A DNA stretch of 64,000 bases from Azotosporobacter soli (GCF_030542965.1 NZ_JAUAOA010000014.1:1-64000), one strand, 5' to 3'; positions 24,990 to 32,894 are shown, numbered from the stretch's first letter. The notes: generated from the sequence alone by a model not told the origin. Made by a program: numbers and translations.

Positions 24990-25751
24990 TCAGAAAGGCG
25001 CGCGTTTGTCAGCCGGTTTCCAACGATAGCCCCAGAAAAACAAGAGTAAGAAGACGGCCCAAAAGACGGCCTTCCATAAAGGATGAGATGGAAATGTCTC
25101 CGGCAGCAGCGCGATCTGCGGATGGGATAACGTGAACACCGTCAGTTTGACGCCGACCCAGCCGACAATGGCAAAAGCCGCCAACTCAAGGCCAGGGTGG
25201 GAAAGCAGCAGCTTGACGAAAAATTCCGCAGCGAGGCGCATGATGACGATGCCGATCAGGCCGCCGAGCAAGATCAGGGCGAATTTTCCGCCATCCATGC
25301 CGCCGAAAACCGGCAAGCCGCTGTCCGGCAGAGTGACAGCTAAGGCCATGGCGGCGAAGATTGCATCTACGGCGAAGGCCGCGTCGGCAATCTCCACCTT
25401 GACCACGGTCAGCCAAAGACTCGATGCAGCGTCGGAGGATTCCTCCGTCTGCGACGACTGGTGAAGGACAAGGCGACGGATGATGTGACTCAGGCCAAGG
25501 TAGAGAAGATAAGCCGCGCCCAGCGCCTGGAACTGCCAGTAATTCGCCAGGACTGAAACGAGAAAGAGAGAAAGAAAACGAAAGAAGAAAGCGCCGACCA
25601 AGCCGTAAAACAGGGCCTTGCGTCGTGTATCGGGCGGCAGGGGCTTTACCAGAGCGGCGAGGACAAGTGCGTTGTCAGCCGCCAGGATGCCTTCCAGGAG
25701 AATCAGGATGAGTAAGACCCAAAGATACTCTAAGAGCATGGGCGTGTCCAC
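24990..25751 (-). CDS. TerC-family membrane protein (YkoY-like)
   Basis: A 253-residue protein with seven to eight spans and the TerC signature 'LILLEGILAADNALVLAALVKPLP' and 'VKVEIADAAFAVDAIFAAMAL', including the conserved acidic residues of the membrane pocket. Relatives export manganese or load it onto secreted enzymes. GTG 25751 follows a strong AAGGAGGAG. The leader is too short for a yybP-ykoY manganese riboswitch, which often controls these genes. A TTGGCA-17-TACACT promoter lies just upstream. Confidence 0.88.
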   Translation of the reverse strand: MDTPMLLEYLWVLLILILLEGILAADNALVLAALVKPLPPDTRRKALFYGLVGAFFFRFLSLFLVSVLANYWQFQALGAAYLLYLGLSHIIRRLVLHQSSQTEESSDAASSLWLTVVKVEIADAAFAVDAIFAAMALAVTLPDSGLPVFGGMDGGKFALILLGGLIGIVIMRLAAEFFVKLLLSHPGLELAAFAIVGWVGVKLTVFTLSHPQIALLPETFPSHPLWKAVFWAVFLLLFFWGYRWKPADKRAPF

Positions 25752-25806
25752 CGGCTATCTCCTCCTTAAGTAGCATTGCGAAACGTCGGGAAGAATAATT
25801 ATCTAT

Positions 25807-25835
25807 AGTGTAGCCTGTAAGGGAAAAAATGCCAA
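25807..25835 (-). promoter_or_regulatory. Promoter candidate for the TerC gene
   Basis: On the minus strand TTGGCA, 17 bp, TACACT, about 55 bp before the GTG start. Confidence 0.5.
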
Positions 25836-25878
25836 GAAAAATGGCCGAAAAAAATTTCTATGAATAGTTATCACCAAA

Positions 25879-25904
25879 TTTGTAAAATTTCCTTATTTTA
25901 CAAA
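25879..25904. promoter_or_regulatory. AT-rich inverted repeat upstream of the small-ORF pair
   Basis: TTTGTAAAAT, 6 bp, ATTTTACAAA: a perfect ten-base-arm palindrome directly before the AGGAGG of the 25924 ORF. It could be an operator or an RNA hairpin near the ribosome site. Confidence 0.5.
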
Positions 25905-25923
25905 AAAATAGGAGGAAAAATCA

Positions 25924-25986
25924 GTGCGTATCGAGAAACAAATTTATAGTCGTTTTTCCGATAGTTTTATTAAATTGGAAAAATAA
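25924..25986 (+). CDS. Possible 20-residue leader peptide
   Basis: GTG 25924 to TAA 25986 encodes a 20-residue peptide, MRIEKQIYSRFSDSFIKLEK. It is preceded by TAGGAGGAAAAATCA, one of the best ribosome sites in the region, which is the main argument that it is translated. It ends 19 bp before the next small gene. There are no repeated codons that would point to amino-acid attenuation. It may be a short regulatory or translation-coupling ORF. Tentative. Confidence 0.35.
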   Translation: MRIEKQIYSRFSDSFIKLEK

Positions 25987-26005
25987 AAACAAAGGAGTGA
26001 TTGAG

Positions 26006-26113
26006 ATGGAACAAATGGCAGTTGCTATCATGTTTGGATTTGTGGGTCTTTGCTTAGCTGCGCTGGTTTATGAACTGGTAAATGGTTATCGGTTAGGAGA
26101 AAAAGAGAAGTGA
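26006..26113 (+). CDS. 35-residue single-span membrane peptide
   Basis: Encodes MEQMAVAIMFGFVGLCLAAL followed by VYELVNGYRLGEKEK: one hydrophobic span and a charged cytoplasmic tail, the form of small subunits such as CydX or KdpF. AAAGGAGTGA lies before ATG 26006. It sits between a palindrome and leader ORF on one side and a strong terminator on the other, so it appears to be a self-contained transcription unit. No partner complex is encoded nearby. Family not recognised. Confidence 0.6.
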   Translation: MEQMAVAIMFGFVGLCLAALVYELVNGYRLGEKEK

Positions 26114-26183
26114 TAACGCCTGTTCGAATTGCGAGAGTCTTGTGAGACGTATTGGGAAAACGATGATTGAAGGGAAGAAACGG

Positions 26184-26228
26184 AAAATAACCGTGACTGA
26201 GGCGAGTGCGCTGGTCACGGTTATTTTA
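26184..26228 (+). terminator. Terminator of the small membrane peptide gene
   Basis: AAAATAACCGTGAC pairs with GTCACGGTTATTTT, then TATTTAG. Confidence 0.8.
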
Positions 26229-26441
26229 TTTAGAGACGAAGAAAATTATTTTGAAGCACAGGCAGAGCTGCGATTGCCGCCTGTGCTTCACGATAGGGTG
26301 AATTGCTTTGGCAAATTTAATTTGGTAGTGGTGCACTTTCTTTAGCTCTTTCCGCGGTGGTGGTTTTACCTGAACACGGACTCGTCGGACTCGTCGGCCA
26401 GGCATGGTCGATTGCTAGAGCCATCCATGGAGCAATCGACA
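26229..26441 (-). repeat. Fragment of composite B/C repeats (minus orientation)
   Basis: Read on the minus strand it contains GACGAGTCCGTGTTCAGGTA, CGGAAAGAGCTAAAG and ATTAAATTTGCCAAAGCAAT, the 3' tail of family B, followed by a short GCACAGGCGGC/GCCTGTGC palindrome like family C. It ends one base before the EEP gene stop. No gene seen. Confidence 0.6.
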
Positions 26442-27590
26442 TTATAGATTGAATTCAACCCAAAAAGCAGCATGGTCAGATGCGGAAGTGTCTTCACTAG
26501 TGACGGTAGAATATAAATTGATTGCTGGAGCGCCAAGTTCAGATGTTGCGGTGTTAATGCCGAATATTCCTTCACGAACAAAGCCGTAGCGATTTTTAGC
26601 AGCAAATAAAGGTTTTGAAATGAAAATGTAGTCAAGTTGTGAAAGCTTGTTGCCGTGAGTTCCACCAGCATAATAATGTGAGTAGCGTTGATCGATTGAT
26701 AATGAGGGGTCAACAACGGGATATAGATTGTCGCAATCAAATAAAGGTTTTAATGAGTTATAAGGATTTGAAGAGTCTTCATTTAAGTCGCCCATAACAG
26801 CGATCATTTCAGTTTCTAAATCATAATTATTAATGATCTCCACAACACGTTGCGCTTGTGCCTTTCGTTTAGCGGCAGAGGCATCGGCATCTGCTGCTGA
26901 GAAAGCACGTTGGCTTTTAAAATGATTGCAAAGGACTGTAAGGTGTCCATAAGTTCCTAAGTCCAATTTAACTTCTAGGCAGTCACGGCTAAATATAGGA
27001 TGATAGGTAGAGAAATCATCGAAAACATGAGTTTTAATTTGAAGAATAGGAAATTTACTTAGACACGCAACGTCAATGCCGCGTGGATCATTTGGACTAT
27101 CAATGGAGATATATTGGGAATACTTATGCTGTAATGCTTGAGAGTTAAAGGCATTGATAGTCGTCATATTCTCAATTTCTACTAGGCATAGTACGTCGAC
27201 ATTTGCATCCAGAATTACTTGAGCAGTATTTTTTCGTTGCGTGTCGGTAAAAAAATCGGGACGGAATAGCATTTGGCCAGACCAAGAATCACGTCCAAGG
27301 CAATTCTTAAAAATACTGTAGCCGGTAATGCCATCTTCTTTGCGCTTTTTCCACGCGCCTAAACTTCCAAAGTCAATGCGAAAGTCGATAAATTTGACTA
27401 GCTGGCTAGAAATTTCGAAAACCTGTTGCCGAACGGAGTCGTCATATAACTTGGCGTCTAACAACGTTTGTAACTCTGCTGTTTTTCCTAAATAAATACG
27501 GGATAACTCTTCATCTTTTAGATTTAATAGTTTAGAACGTTGGAAGAGATTCTCACAGTTGAACGTACCAATTCTCAAAGGGAGAGACAT
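26442..27590 (-). CDS. Endonuclease/exonuclease/phosphatase (EEP) family protein
   Basis: A 382-residue DNase I-like fold protein. Motifs in order: 'RIGTFNCENLF' near the start, 'DVLCLVEIEN' (metal Glu), 'NDPRGIDVACLSK', 'VLCNHFKSQ', 'IAVMGDLNEDSSNP' (Asp and Asn) and the terminal 'SDHAAFWVEF' (Asp-His). It probably hydrolyses phosphodiesters of nucleic acid or a small molecule; there is no signal peptide, so it is cytoplasmic. AAGGAGGCG lies before ATG 27590. It is AT-rich compared with the core and flanked on both sides by repeat debris, which suggests acquisition by transfer. Confidence 0.85.
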   Translation of the reverse strand: MSLPLRIGTFNCENLFQRSKLLNLKDEELSRIYLGKTAELQTLLDAKLYDDSVRQQVFEISSQLVKFIDFRIDFGSLGAWKKRKEDGITGYSIFKNCLGRDSWSGQMLFRPDFFTDTQRKNTAQVILDANVDVLCLVEIENMTTINAFNSQALQHKYSQYISIDSPNDPRGIDVACLSKFPILQIKTHVFDDFSTYHPIFSRDCLEVKLDLGTYGHLTVLCNHFKSQRAFSAADADASAAKRKAQAQRVVEIINNYDLETEMIAVMGDLNEDSSNPYNSLKPLFDCDNLYPVVDPSLSIDQRYSHYYAGGTHGNKLSQLDYIFISKPLFAAKNRYGFVREGIFGINTATSELGAPAINLYSTVTSEDTSASDHAAFWVEFNL

Positions 27591-28139
27591 GAATAAGCGC
27601 CTCCTTAAAAAAATAATTGTAAATATATGGTTCTTGATTAATGAGGGATTTCCTTTTAAAAGATAGTAGTTTTACTTGAACACGGACTCGTCCGCTGGAC
27701 TTTGTCGCCGTAGGTTAAAACCCCGCGTAGGGTTCTCTTCTTCCGAAAAAACCTCTGACGCGGGGACGGGAGGACGTGAGGTGTAGGAAAATGAAATAAG
27801 TCATATTTTTGCCTGACCCCGAAAATTCCGGTTTTTTTAGGGGACGATGCGAGAGCGACATGGTTTTGCCGAGAAAAGAAGGACAACCTGCAGCAGGGAT
27901 GCCGCAGGCCGACGGTGCGATAAGGATGTCGCGTCCGTAGGGGATTGGTATTCTTGCCGGCGGCAAGGTTTTGTTGATCCAGACGCTGAAAAAATTGCGT
28001 CGACGAAAGGGGCTTAGGTGAGAACACGGAGAAATTGGAGACGGAGAACCGGGAAGTATACGATGTGAGGGGCGCAAATAAGTTGATGATTTTGTAGCGT
28101 CAAGTCTGCCCCCGAGTGTTCGCAGCAAAATCCTTTCTT
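27591..28139. repeat. Gene-free repeat remnant region
   Basis: No convincing gene. It holds TTTTACTTGAACACGGACTCGT (family B tail, compare 26365) followed by AAAACCTCTGACGCGGGGACG and GGGAGGACGTGAGGTGT, also seen at 28940 and 31395. Beyond that is a GC-rich stretch with short palindromes (GCCGGCGGC, CCCGAAAATTCCGG) that I cannot assign. Confidence 0.5.
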
Positions 28140-28339
28140 TTTATCCAACCCACTTATTCCTTATTTTTCCAATTTGTGATATAATCAACTAGTGCCTAAC
28201 CCATGTTTTAGTCACACGAAGCCCGTATATTCCAATATGTAAAAAGGAGGTCGTGAGCATCTGAATTGGGGAGGAAATGCGGACATACTCTTTTATCATC
28301 CGCCAATAGGCATATTATAAATAGTAGGGAGGCCTATAC

Positions 28340-28645
28340 ATGGCATCGATTATTTGGGGAAGCATCAATCTAAACGGTACGATTTATTCTGGTGCAAATT
28401 TTACTTCAACTCACCTGGAACGCGGATTATACCTGATTAATTTCTCACAGGCTTTTAAAACCATTCCAGCTGTCACCGTAACGCAAAATTATCCCGGTTG
28501 GGATAAATTTGACGACCATGGCGGCAACACACGCGATAATGCTGTAGTTGTTGCCTTGAATCAAAATGAAGTGAAGATAAAAACAGGTGACGGAAACGGA
28601 GATGCAGACGATCGCAATTTCTGCTTTGTTGCAATAGGCGACTGA
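28340..28645 (+). CDS. Small beta-sandwich protein, tail-fibre/lectin-like
   Basis: A 101-residue protein with the pattern of a compact beta-sandwich: 'SGANFTSTHLERGLYLINFSQAFKTIPAVTVTQNYPG ... NAVVVALNQNEVKIKTGDGNGDADDRNFCFVAIGD'. The 'GLYLINFSQAF..IPAVTVTQ' pattern occurs in receptor-binding domains of phage tail and H-type-lectin-like proteins. There is no signal peptide. TAGGGAGG lies before ATG 28340. It is a lone gene with its own terminator inside a repeat-rich zone, so it may be cargo or a relic of a larger phage or exported protein. Confidence 0.7.
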   Translation: MASIIWGSINLNGTIYSGANFTSTHLERGLYLINFSQAFKTIPAVTVTQNYPGWDKFDDHGGNTRDNAVVVALNQNEVKIKTGDGNGDADDRNFCFVAIGD

Positions 28646-28685
28646 CGTTTGCTAAGGAATCACTGATTGCAATATCGCAAACAAC

Positions 28686-28732
28686 AAACGAGGGAACGGT
28701 TTCCATTTAATAACGGAACCGTTCCCTCGTTT
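28686..28732 (+). terminator. Strong Rho-independent terminator
   Basis: AAACGAGGGAACGGTT pairs with AACCGTTCCCTCGTTT, extended by TCC/GGA inside. Confidence 0.85.
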
Positions 28733-28849
28733 ATGCTTAGCACAATAGGGGCGGAAAAGAACAAGCAGAAAATAGCGGTACGTCTGAGCCCGCGTGCCAG
28801 CAAGAACAAAGGGACGCGTACCTTGTTTTTCAGATGATTATAGTATCTG

Positions 28850-28960
28850 CGCGAAGCGTCTTGCTTCGCGTTTCTGAGGTTTTGTCTGTGACTCCTTGCC
28901 TGGCTCTCCTCGTCTTTAACGTTCTGGAAAAACCTCAGACGCGGGGCTTTGGGGGACGGG
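28850..28960 (-). repeat. Family B repeat, 5' half, minus orientation
   Basis: Reverse complement of the start of the copies at 56805 and 58228: CCCCAAGCCCCGCGTCTGAG, then GGTTTTTCCAGAACGTTAAAG and CAGAAACGCGAAGCAAGACG. The region 28733-28849 holds ACAAAGGGACGCGTACCTTG, also seen near 54485, and no gene. Confidence 0.7.
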
Positions 28961-29022
28961 AGGACGTAGACGAAGAAAGGCGGAGCAAGTTTTAACGTGA
29001 GGGGGAGGTACGAAGAAAAAAT

Positions 29023-29127
29023 GAACCACAAGTGCTTTAGCACCACAGAAGCCGCGCTGCGGCTTGCACGGCAAAACCGTTGAAGCGCGAAGCGATTCCT
29101 GTGGCGGCTTGCCGCCTGTGGTTCAAA
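29023..29127. repeat. Family C palindromic repeat, copy 1
   Basis: Starts GAACCACAAGTGC, ends GCCGCCTGTGGTTCAAA. Internal GAAGCCGCGCTGCGGCTT and GAAGCGCGAAGCGATTC hairpins. Related copies at 57090-57186 and 62073-62182. Confidence 0.75.
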
Positions 29128-29206
29128 CGTGGAGTGTGAAAAAAAGAGAGTGCATGGATGATTTGTCGCAAATGTGGTACAATAAGACAAAAGGAAGGTG
29201 ATTGCA

Positions 29207-29470
29207 ATGAAGACAGCGTATGTTCGTGCGCGGATTGAGCCGAAGTTAAAAGAATCCGTTGAAAGTTTATTTGCTCAACTGGGTATGTCCAGCAGTGAAG
29301 CAATCAGCCTGTTCTATCGACAGTGTGAGCTAAACCGGGGCTTGCCTTTTCCTGTACGATTGCCGGAACCGAACAAGGAAACCATTGCTGCTATGGAGGC
29401 CACTGACAAGGGAGAAGGATTGACTCGCGCTAAAGATGCTGAGGATATGTTTGGAAGGTTGGGCATATAG
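29207..29470 (+). CDS. RelB/DinJ-family antitoxin
   Basis: An 87-residue protein with the RelB/DinJ ribbon-helix-helix start 'KTAYVRARIEPKLKESVESLFAQLGMSSSEAISLFYRQCEL' and the toxin-wrapping C-terminal tail. AAAGGAAGGTG lies before ATG 29207; a longer start at 29198 lacks a site. The gene directly behind it (29471) is a cut-off YafQ-type toxin, so the antitoxin is now probably an orphan that may still repress related promoters or neutralise other toxins. Confidence 0.88.
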   Translation: MKTAYVRARIEPKLKESVESLFAQLGMSSSEAISLFYRQCELNRGLPFPVRLPEPNKETIAAMEATDKGEGLTRAKDAEDMFGRLGI

Positions 29471-29605
29471 ATGCTAAAGCCGGTCTATGGAAACCAATTT
29501 GAAAAAGACGTAAAGCTTGTTCAAAAACGTGGTTTTAAGATGGATCAGCTTAAAGACGTGATTCGAAAGTTAATCACACAAGAGCCAAACATATATCGAG
29601 AATAA
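29471..29605 (+). pseudogene. YafQ/RelE-type toxin, truncated after 44 residues
   Basis: ATG 29471 follows the antitoxin stop directly. The product reads MLKPVYGNQFEKDVKLVQKR and on to KDVIRKLITQEPNIYRE, then stops. Full YafQ toxins are about 90 residues and continue with the catalytic beta-sheet (the RECHI..D.LLIY region), which is missing and not found in other frames downstream. The toxin is therefore broken and probably inactive. Confidence 0.8.
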
Positions 29606-29610
29606 ATTTT

Positions 29611-29940
29611 ATGTGGAGTTTATATATGATCGTTGCGACTGTAGGAGTATTACGCGGACAGATTTCAAAATTAATTCCATTGATAGAACAGCAGAACCAA
29701 AATACTCCCTCAAAAATGCTTGAATTAATATTACGACGTTACAAGAAAGCTGATGAAATATTAGCAACAGAAGAAATAGCAATAGATGACCTTAAGAAAA
29801 TCTGTATTGCAGGAAGCGCTAGGGCATATCTGGATAGTGCTAGCGATTATATGAATCCTATTCTTGAAGAAATGGGAATTGCAGAAAAAATGCTTAAGGA
29901 AACAATTGATGAAATGAAAAATGGTCTCGTGGTAAGGTAG
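29611..29940 (+). CDS. Hypothetical helical protein
   Basis: A 109-residue protein, mostly helical: 'LRGQISKLIPLIEQQNQNTPSKMLELILRRYKKADEILATEEIAIDDLKKICIAGSARAYLDSASDYMNPILEEMGIAEKMLKETIDEM'. No membrane anchor beyond a weakly hydrophobic start and no known motif. It is AT-rich. The start is uncertain: ATG 29611 or ATG 29626, neither with a clear ribosome site, and it may be translated by coupling to the broken toxin. The next ORF starts 12 bp after its stop, so the two may act together, for example as an effector and partner, but nothing proves this. Confidence 0.55.
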   Translation: MWSLYMIVATVGVLRGQISKLIPLIEQQNQNTPSKMLELILRRYKKADEILATEEIAIDDLKKICIAGSARAYLDSASDYMNPILEEMGIAEKMLKETIDEMKNGLVVR

Positions 29941-29952
29941 GTGTATCTTTGT

Positions 29953-30189
29953 ATGAGTTGGAAAGATTATAAGGCACTTAAGCAAGGCAATTTTGATAGC
30001 GTAGGATTTCATGGTGGACAGTATTGTTTTGAAATACTTACAGGCATTTTTGATCTTCCCGAATACTATCCGATAACCAAAGAAGAGTTTGAGACGTTTG
30101 ATGAATGGAAAGATGATGTCGATAAAATCGTTAAGGATATCAAAAACAGAACGCTGTTATACAGTGCGTATAGCCCAAGAAATAAGTAA
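29953..30189 (+). CDS. Hypothetical protein paired with the 29611 gene
   Basis: A 78-residue acidic protein, MSWKDYKALKQGNFDSVGFH ... 'ITKEEFETFDEWKDDVDKIVKDIKNR'. ATG 29953 has AAGGTAGGTG about eight bases upstream; an upstream GTG 29941 is in frame. The aromatic, acidic make-up resembles small immunity or anti-toxin-like proteins, though I cannot name a family. Followed by a terminator, so it ends the operon that begins with the orphan antitoxin. Confidence 0.6.
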   Translation: MSWKDYKALKQGNFDSVGFHGGQYCFEILTGIFDLPEYYPITKEEFETFDEWKDDVDKIVKDIKNRTLLYSAYSPRNK

Positions 30190-30217
30190 ATACAAAGAAG
30201 ATGTGGAAAAAATGAAA

Positions 30218-30253
30218 CAGCCAAGGCGATCCTGAAATAGGACGCCTTGGCTG
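30218..30253 (+). terminator. Rho-independent terminator
   Basis: CAGCCAAGGCG pairs with CGCCTTGGCTG, with an inner ATCCT/AGGA stem. Just downstream (about 30297-30350) lies a fragment resembling family C (GAAGCCGCTTTGCGGTTC). Confidence 0.75.
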
Positions 30254-30351
30254 CTTTGGTGTATACGAAGAAGTTTATTTTAGGAGACATTGCTTTCAGC
30301 AGAACAGAAGCCGCTTTGCGGTTCAGAACTTCATTGGTTGCTTTTGCGAAT

Positions 30352-30891
30352 TTAACTGGCGGCTTGTGTGATTCGAGCTGCTTTTACGATAACTTCGATC
30401 ACAAAACTGAGAGCGATGTAAAGCGCGAAGATTAAAGAGGCTATGCCCACTCCGCGCCAACTGGCTCCGCCTGTTTCGGCCAAGGCGGCGTCCGTCTCCT
30501 GTGCGGTAAGATTTTGCGCAGTGAGAAGTGCGATCTTCTTCTGCATGTGTTTCAAGTAAAGCGTATTGCCGCCCATGCCAAGCACGGCACTCACTATTAT
30601 TCCGAGACTCTTGCTGAACGGAATTTGCAGCAGAAACTCGGCGATATCGAACGCCAAGAACAAAGCGGCGAACATCCAGACTTCTAGATACATCTTTCGA
30701 TAACCAAGCCAGAAAAAACCTGCCAGAAACGCGGACCAGTTCCATCCCGCCCGCTTAAGGGGATTTTGGGCCGCACTCCATTTGCTCCAATAATAATCGG
30801 CATTTTCTCCGACAAACGTCCTCGCCTGCGCTGCTTCGATGCCGCAAATTTCATTAGTCGCTTCCGATGCTTCGCTGTTCATTGTCATCAT
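30352..30891 (-). CDS. DUF2628-type membrane protein
   Basis: A 179-residue protein. An N-terminal soluble part ('ARTFVGENADYYWSKWSAAQ') precedes 'GWNWSAFLAGFFWLGYRKMYLEVWMFAALFLAFDI', the signature of the DUF2628 family, with two to three membrane spans and a C-terminal span 'GIASLIFALYIALSFVIEVIV'. The family is of unknown function and often sits near stress genes. CAGGGAACCGA lies before ATG 30891. It is flanked by repeat debris on both sides. Confidence 0.8.
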   Translation of the reverse strand: MMTMNSEASEATNEICGIEAAQARTFVGENADYYWSKWSAAQNPLKRAGWNWSAFLAGFFWLGYRKMYLEVWMFAALFLAFDIAEFLLQIPFSKSLGIIVSAVLGMGGNTLYLKHMQKKIALLTAQNLTAQETDAALAETGGASWRGVGIASLIFALYIALSFVIEVIVKAARITQAAS

Positions 30892-31089
30892 TCGGTTCCC
30901 TGCTTTCTATGTAGTTATTATGCCGCTCGTACTCCTTGCAAAGTGCAATGAGCTAAAAGCCCTTTTAATCCTATGACAGCATTTCGCATTCGGCAATTAT
31001 CTTTAAGTTTTATAAATTAAAAAACCACATATGGGGGCAGATTTAATACGAAGGGCGGAAGAAGGGAAGACAGGAAGCGTTTTTGGAAC

Positions 31090-31415
31090 TACACTTACCG
31101 CCTGTGGTTCGGGATGTCATTTATGGCTTTGGCAAATTTAACTTGATCATGGTGTGATAGGTCGCTTTCTTTAGCTCTTTCCGCGTCAAAGGTTTTGCCA
31201 GAAAGATCGGACTGTGGGCCAGTCATGGTTGAAATAGTCTGCGTCCGACTGCATACCAGACGCAATGCGCCATCCGCGCGCAGCGTCTGTCAGCGGCGTC
31301 CATGCCGCTGCTGCTGTCGTACTTGTCTAATTTCGCCCTGCCTGGAAGTCCTCGTCCTTAAACATTCTGGAAAAACCTCTGACGCGGGGCTTTGGGGGAC
31401 GGGAGGACGTGAGGT
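31090..31415 (-). repeat. Family B repeat (subtype 1) with family C tail, minus orientation
   Basis: Reverse complement of 55425-55790: CCCCAAGCCCCGCGTCAGAG at its start (31395 side), then CGGCATGGACGCCGCTGACA, GCGCATTGCGTCTGGTATGC, CAACCATGACTGGCCC and GCGGAAAGAGCTAAAGAAAG. The far end (31090-31110) has CCACAGGCGG as in family C. The gap 30892-31647 otherwise holds only a hairpin and a doubtful 36-residue ORF at 31536. Confidence 0.7.
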
Positions 31416-31478
31416 GTGGGGACAGTCGTATTTTTGAATAATACATGCCTGACCTCGAGTGTTCCTTAGTATAGAAAT

Positions 31479-31520
31479 AAAGAACGATGATCACGTTTGG
31501 CGGCGTGGTCATCGTTCTTT
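31479..31520. terminator. Strong hairpin
   Basis: AAAGAACGATGATCACG pairs with CGTGGTCATCGTTCTTT, a stem of about 16 bp; it could terminate in either direction. Confidence 0.6.
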
Positions 31521-31647
31521 GGCATTTGGGTGAAAATGGGGGATGTTGATGCTGTTATTACGGCAAACCAAGAATTGCCATTACGTTATCTGGTGGAAAA
31601 GGAAAAAAAAGGACGGCAAAGAATGATAAATAAATGGAGGTGTTGAT

Positions 31648-32823
31648 ATGAAAATTGAGGACGTACAGGTAGAAAGTTTTGTTTTAAAGCAAATGAAATT
31701 TATGGCATGTTCGTTAGCGGAGTATTGGTATATTACCAAACTTGTTGTTTTTTCACCGCGACAAGTCTGGACTAGGTTGAAAAAAGAAAAACTGACAATA
31801 TCACCATTTGTTTATTACATGTACAGTGTGATTATGGTAAATATATTAGCTGCATTTACGGATAAAGAATACTACAGAGTTTTTGCGACTATTGTTAAGT
31901 CGATTGATGGCCTATCGATAAAACCTACAATTGACGAATCACTTTGGGCAATGGGCTCCTATATAATAGGAGCAATAATATTTACTGGATTAGTACAGGT
32001 GTTTTTTAAAAGGCATACAGGTCAGCAATGTGATCAAGACGTTTTATATTACGCATTTTTTTATTCAAGTGCATTATTAATTCCTGCAATGGTTATAAAA
32101 GGGGTATATCTGTGCTTCATAGAGACGCAAATGATTTATTTAAGTCAAAAGCTTATTGTAGCTGTGGATAAGATTAATTTGTGTTATTTCATAAATGTAA
32201 TAAGAGCAAATTTGATTGATAGCCAGGGTGGCTATTATCTATGCCTCATTTGGTGGGGGTGCTTATTTTACAATGGTGTAGCTTCAGAGGTGGAAATTGA
32301 TAGAATCAAATTAAAGAAAATTATTATCAGCGCATTAACCGTTTTTGTTTTTTTTCAAATAGCAATTTCAGTGGTGATAGACTTACCTGAAAATCTGGCA
32401 AAAGCAAAATATATTATGTTGAATAAATCAGGAAAAATTATCCAGGAACAAGCAGAGGTGAGCAATTTTGAAAAATACAGCCTGTTCAAACAATATATGT
32501 TGTTAAGCGATAATGAAAACCTTCCATTAGATGCGCGATATGGGGCACTATTAAGATCGGCGCTTTGGTTCATATGGCAAAGCAAGAATGAGATAACAAC
32601 TGGATTTATTGCTGAAAACAATGAATTATTACAGGGTAAAAAACTTGATAAAGTAGAAAAGAACATTAGGGAAACAGCTGCAGAAAAGAGAATAGAAATA
32701 GATTCTTTATTGGAGAAAATTGACGGAATTAAAAAAAGTGAAGAGTTTTACTCAAAAAGGGGTGGCGTTGGAATATGGTATAATCTATATCCCAATAGTA
32801 AATACGTAAAAATAATTCCGTAA
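31648..32823 (+). CDS. Hypothetical multi-span membrane protein
   Basis: A 391-residue protein. A soluble N-terminus ('YITKLVVFSPRQVWTRLKKEKLTISPFVYYMYSVI') leads into five or so membrane spans up to about residue 245. A long soluble, helical C-terminal domain follows ('LDKVEKNIRETAAEKRIEIDSLLEKIDGI'). The early part resembles Yip1-like domains that open with 'P...W..L......P..YY....'. Very AT-rich, unlike the core genome, hence probably acquired. AAATGGAGGTG lies before ATG 31648. Single gene with a terminator behind it. Confidence 0.7.
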   Translation: MKIEDVQVESFVLKQMKFMACSLAEYWYITKLVVFSPRQVWTRLKKEKLTISPFVYYMYSVIMVNILAAFTDKEYYRVFATIVKSIDGLSIKPTIDESLWAMGSYIIGAIIFTGLVQVFFKRHTGQQCDQDVLYYAFFYSSALLIPAMVIKGVYLCFIETQMIYLSQKLIVAVDKINLCYFINVIRANLIDSQGGYYLCLIWWGCLFYNGVASEVEIDRIKLKKIIISALTVFVFFQIAISVVIDLPENLAKAKYIMLNKSGKIIQEQAEVSNFEKYSLFKQYMLLSDNENLPLDARYGALLRSALWFIWQSKNEITTGFIAENNELLQGKKLDKVEKNIRETAAEKRIEIDSLLEKIDGIKKSEEFYSKRGGVGIWYNLYPNSKYVKIIP

Positions 32824-32857
32824 GAGTTGTCTTTAGAAGTGAGGAGGAGCTCTAAAA

Positions 32858-32894
32858 TGAAACAGCCAATGTATAAGTACGCATTGGTTGTTTT
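32858..32894 (+). terminator. Rho-independent terminator
   Basis: AAACAGCCAATG pairs with CATTGGTTGTTTT. Confidence 0.65.

Noticed and set aside
25752-25860. yybP-ykoY manganese riboswitch before the TerC gene
   Set aside because: The leader between the promoter candidate and the start is only about 55 bases and has none of the expected paired loops.
30768-30951. Plus-strand ORF opposite the DUF2628 gene
   Set aside because: Antisense to a recognisable protein, with no ribosome site.
31536-31646. 36-residue ORF before the 31648 membrane protein
   Set aside because: No ribosome site, overlaps the ribosome site of the next gene, and is not recognisable.
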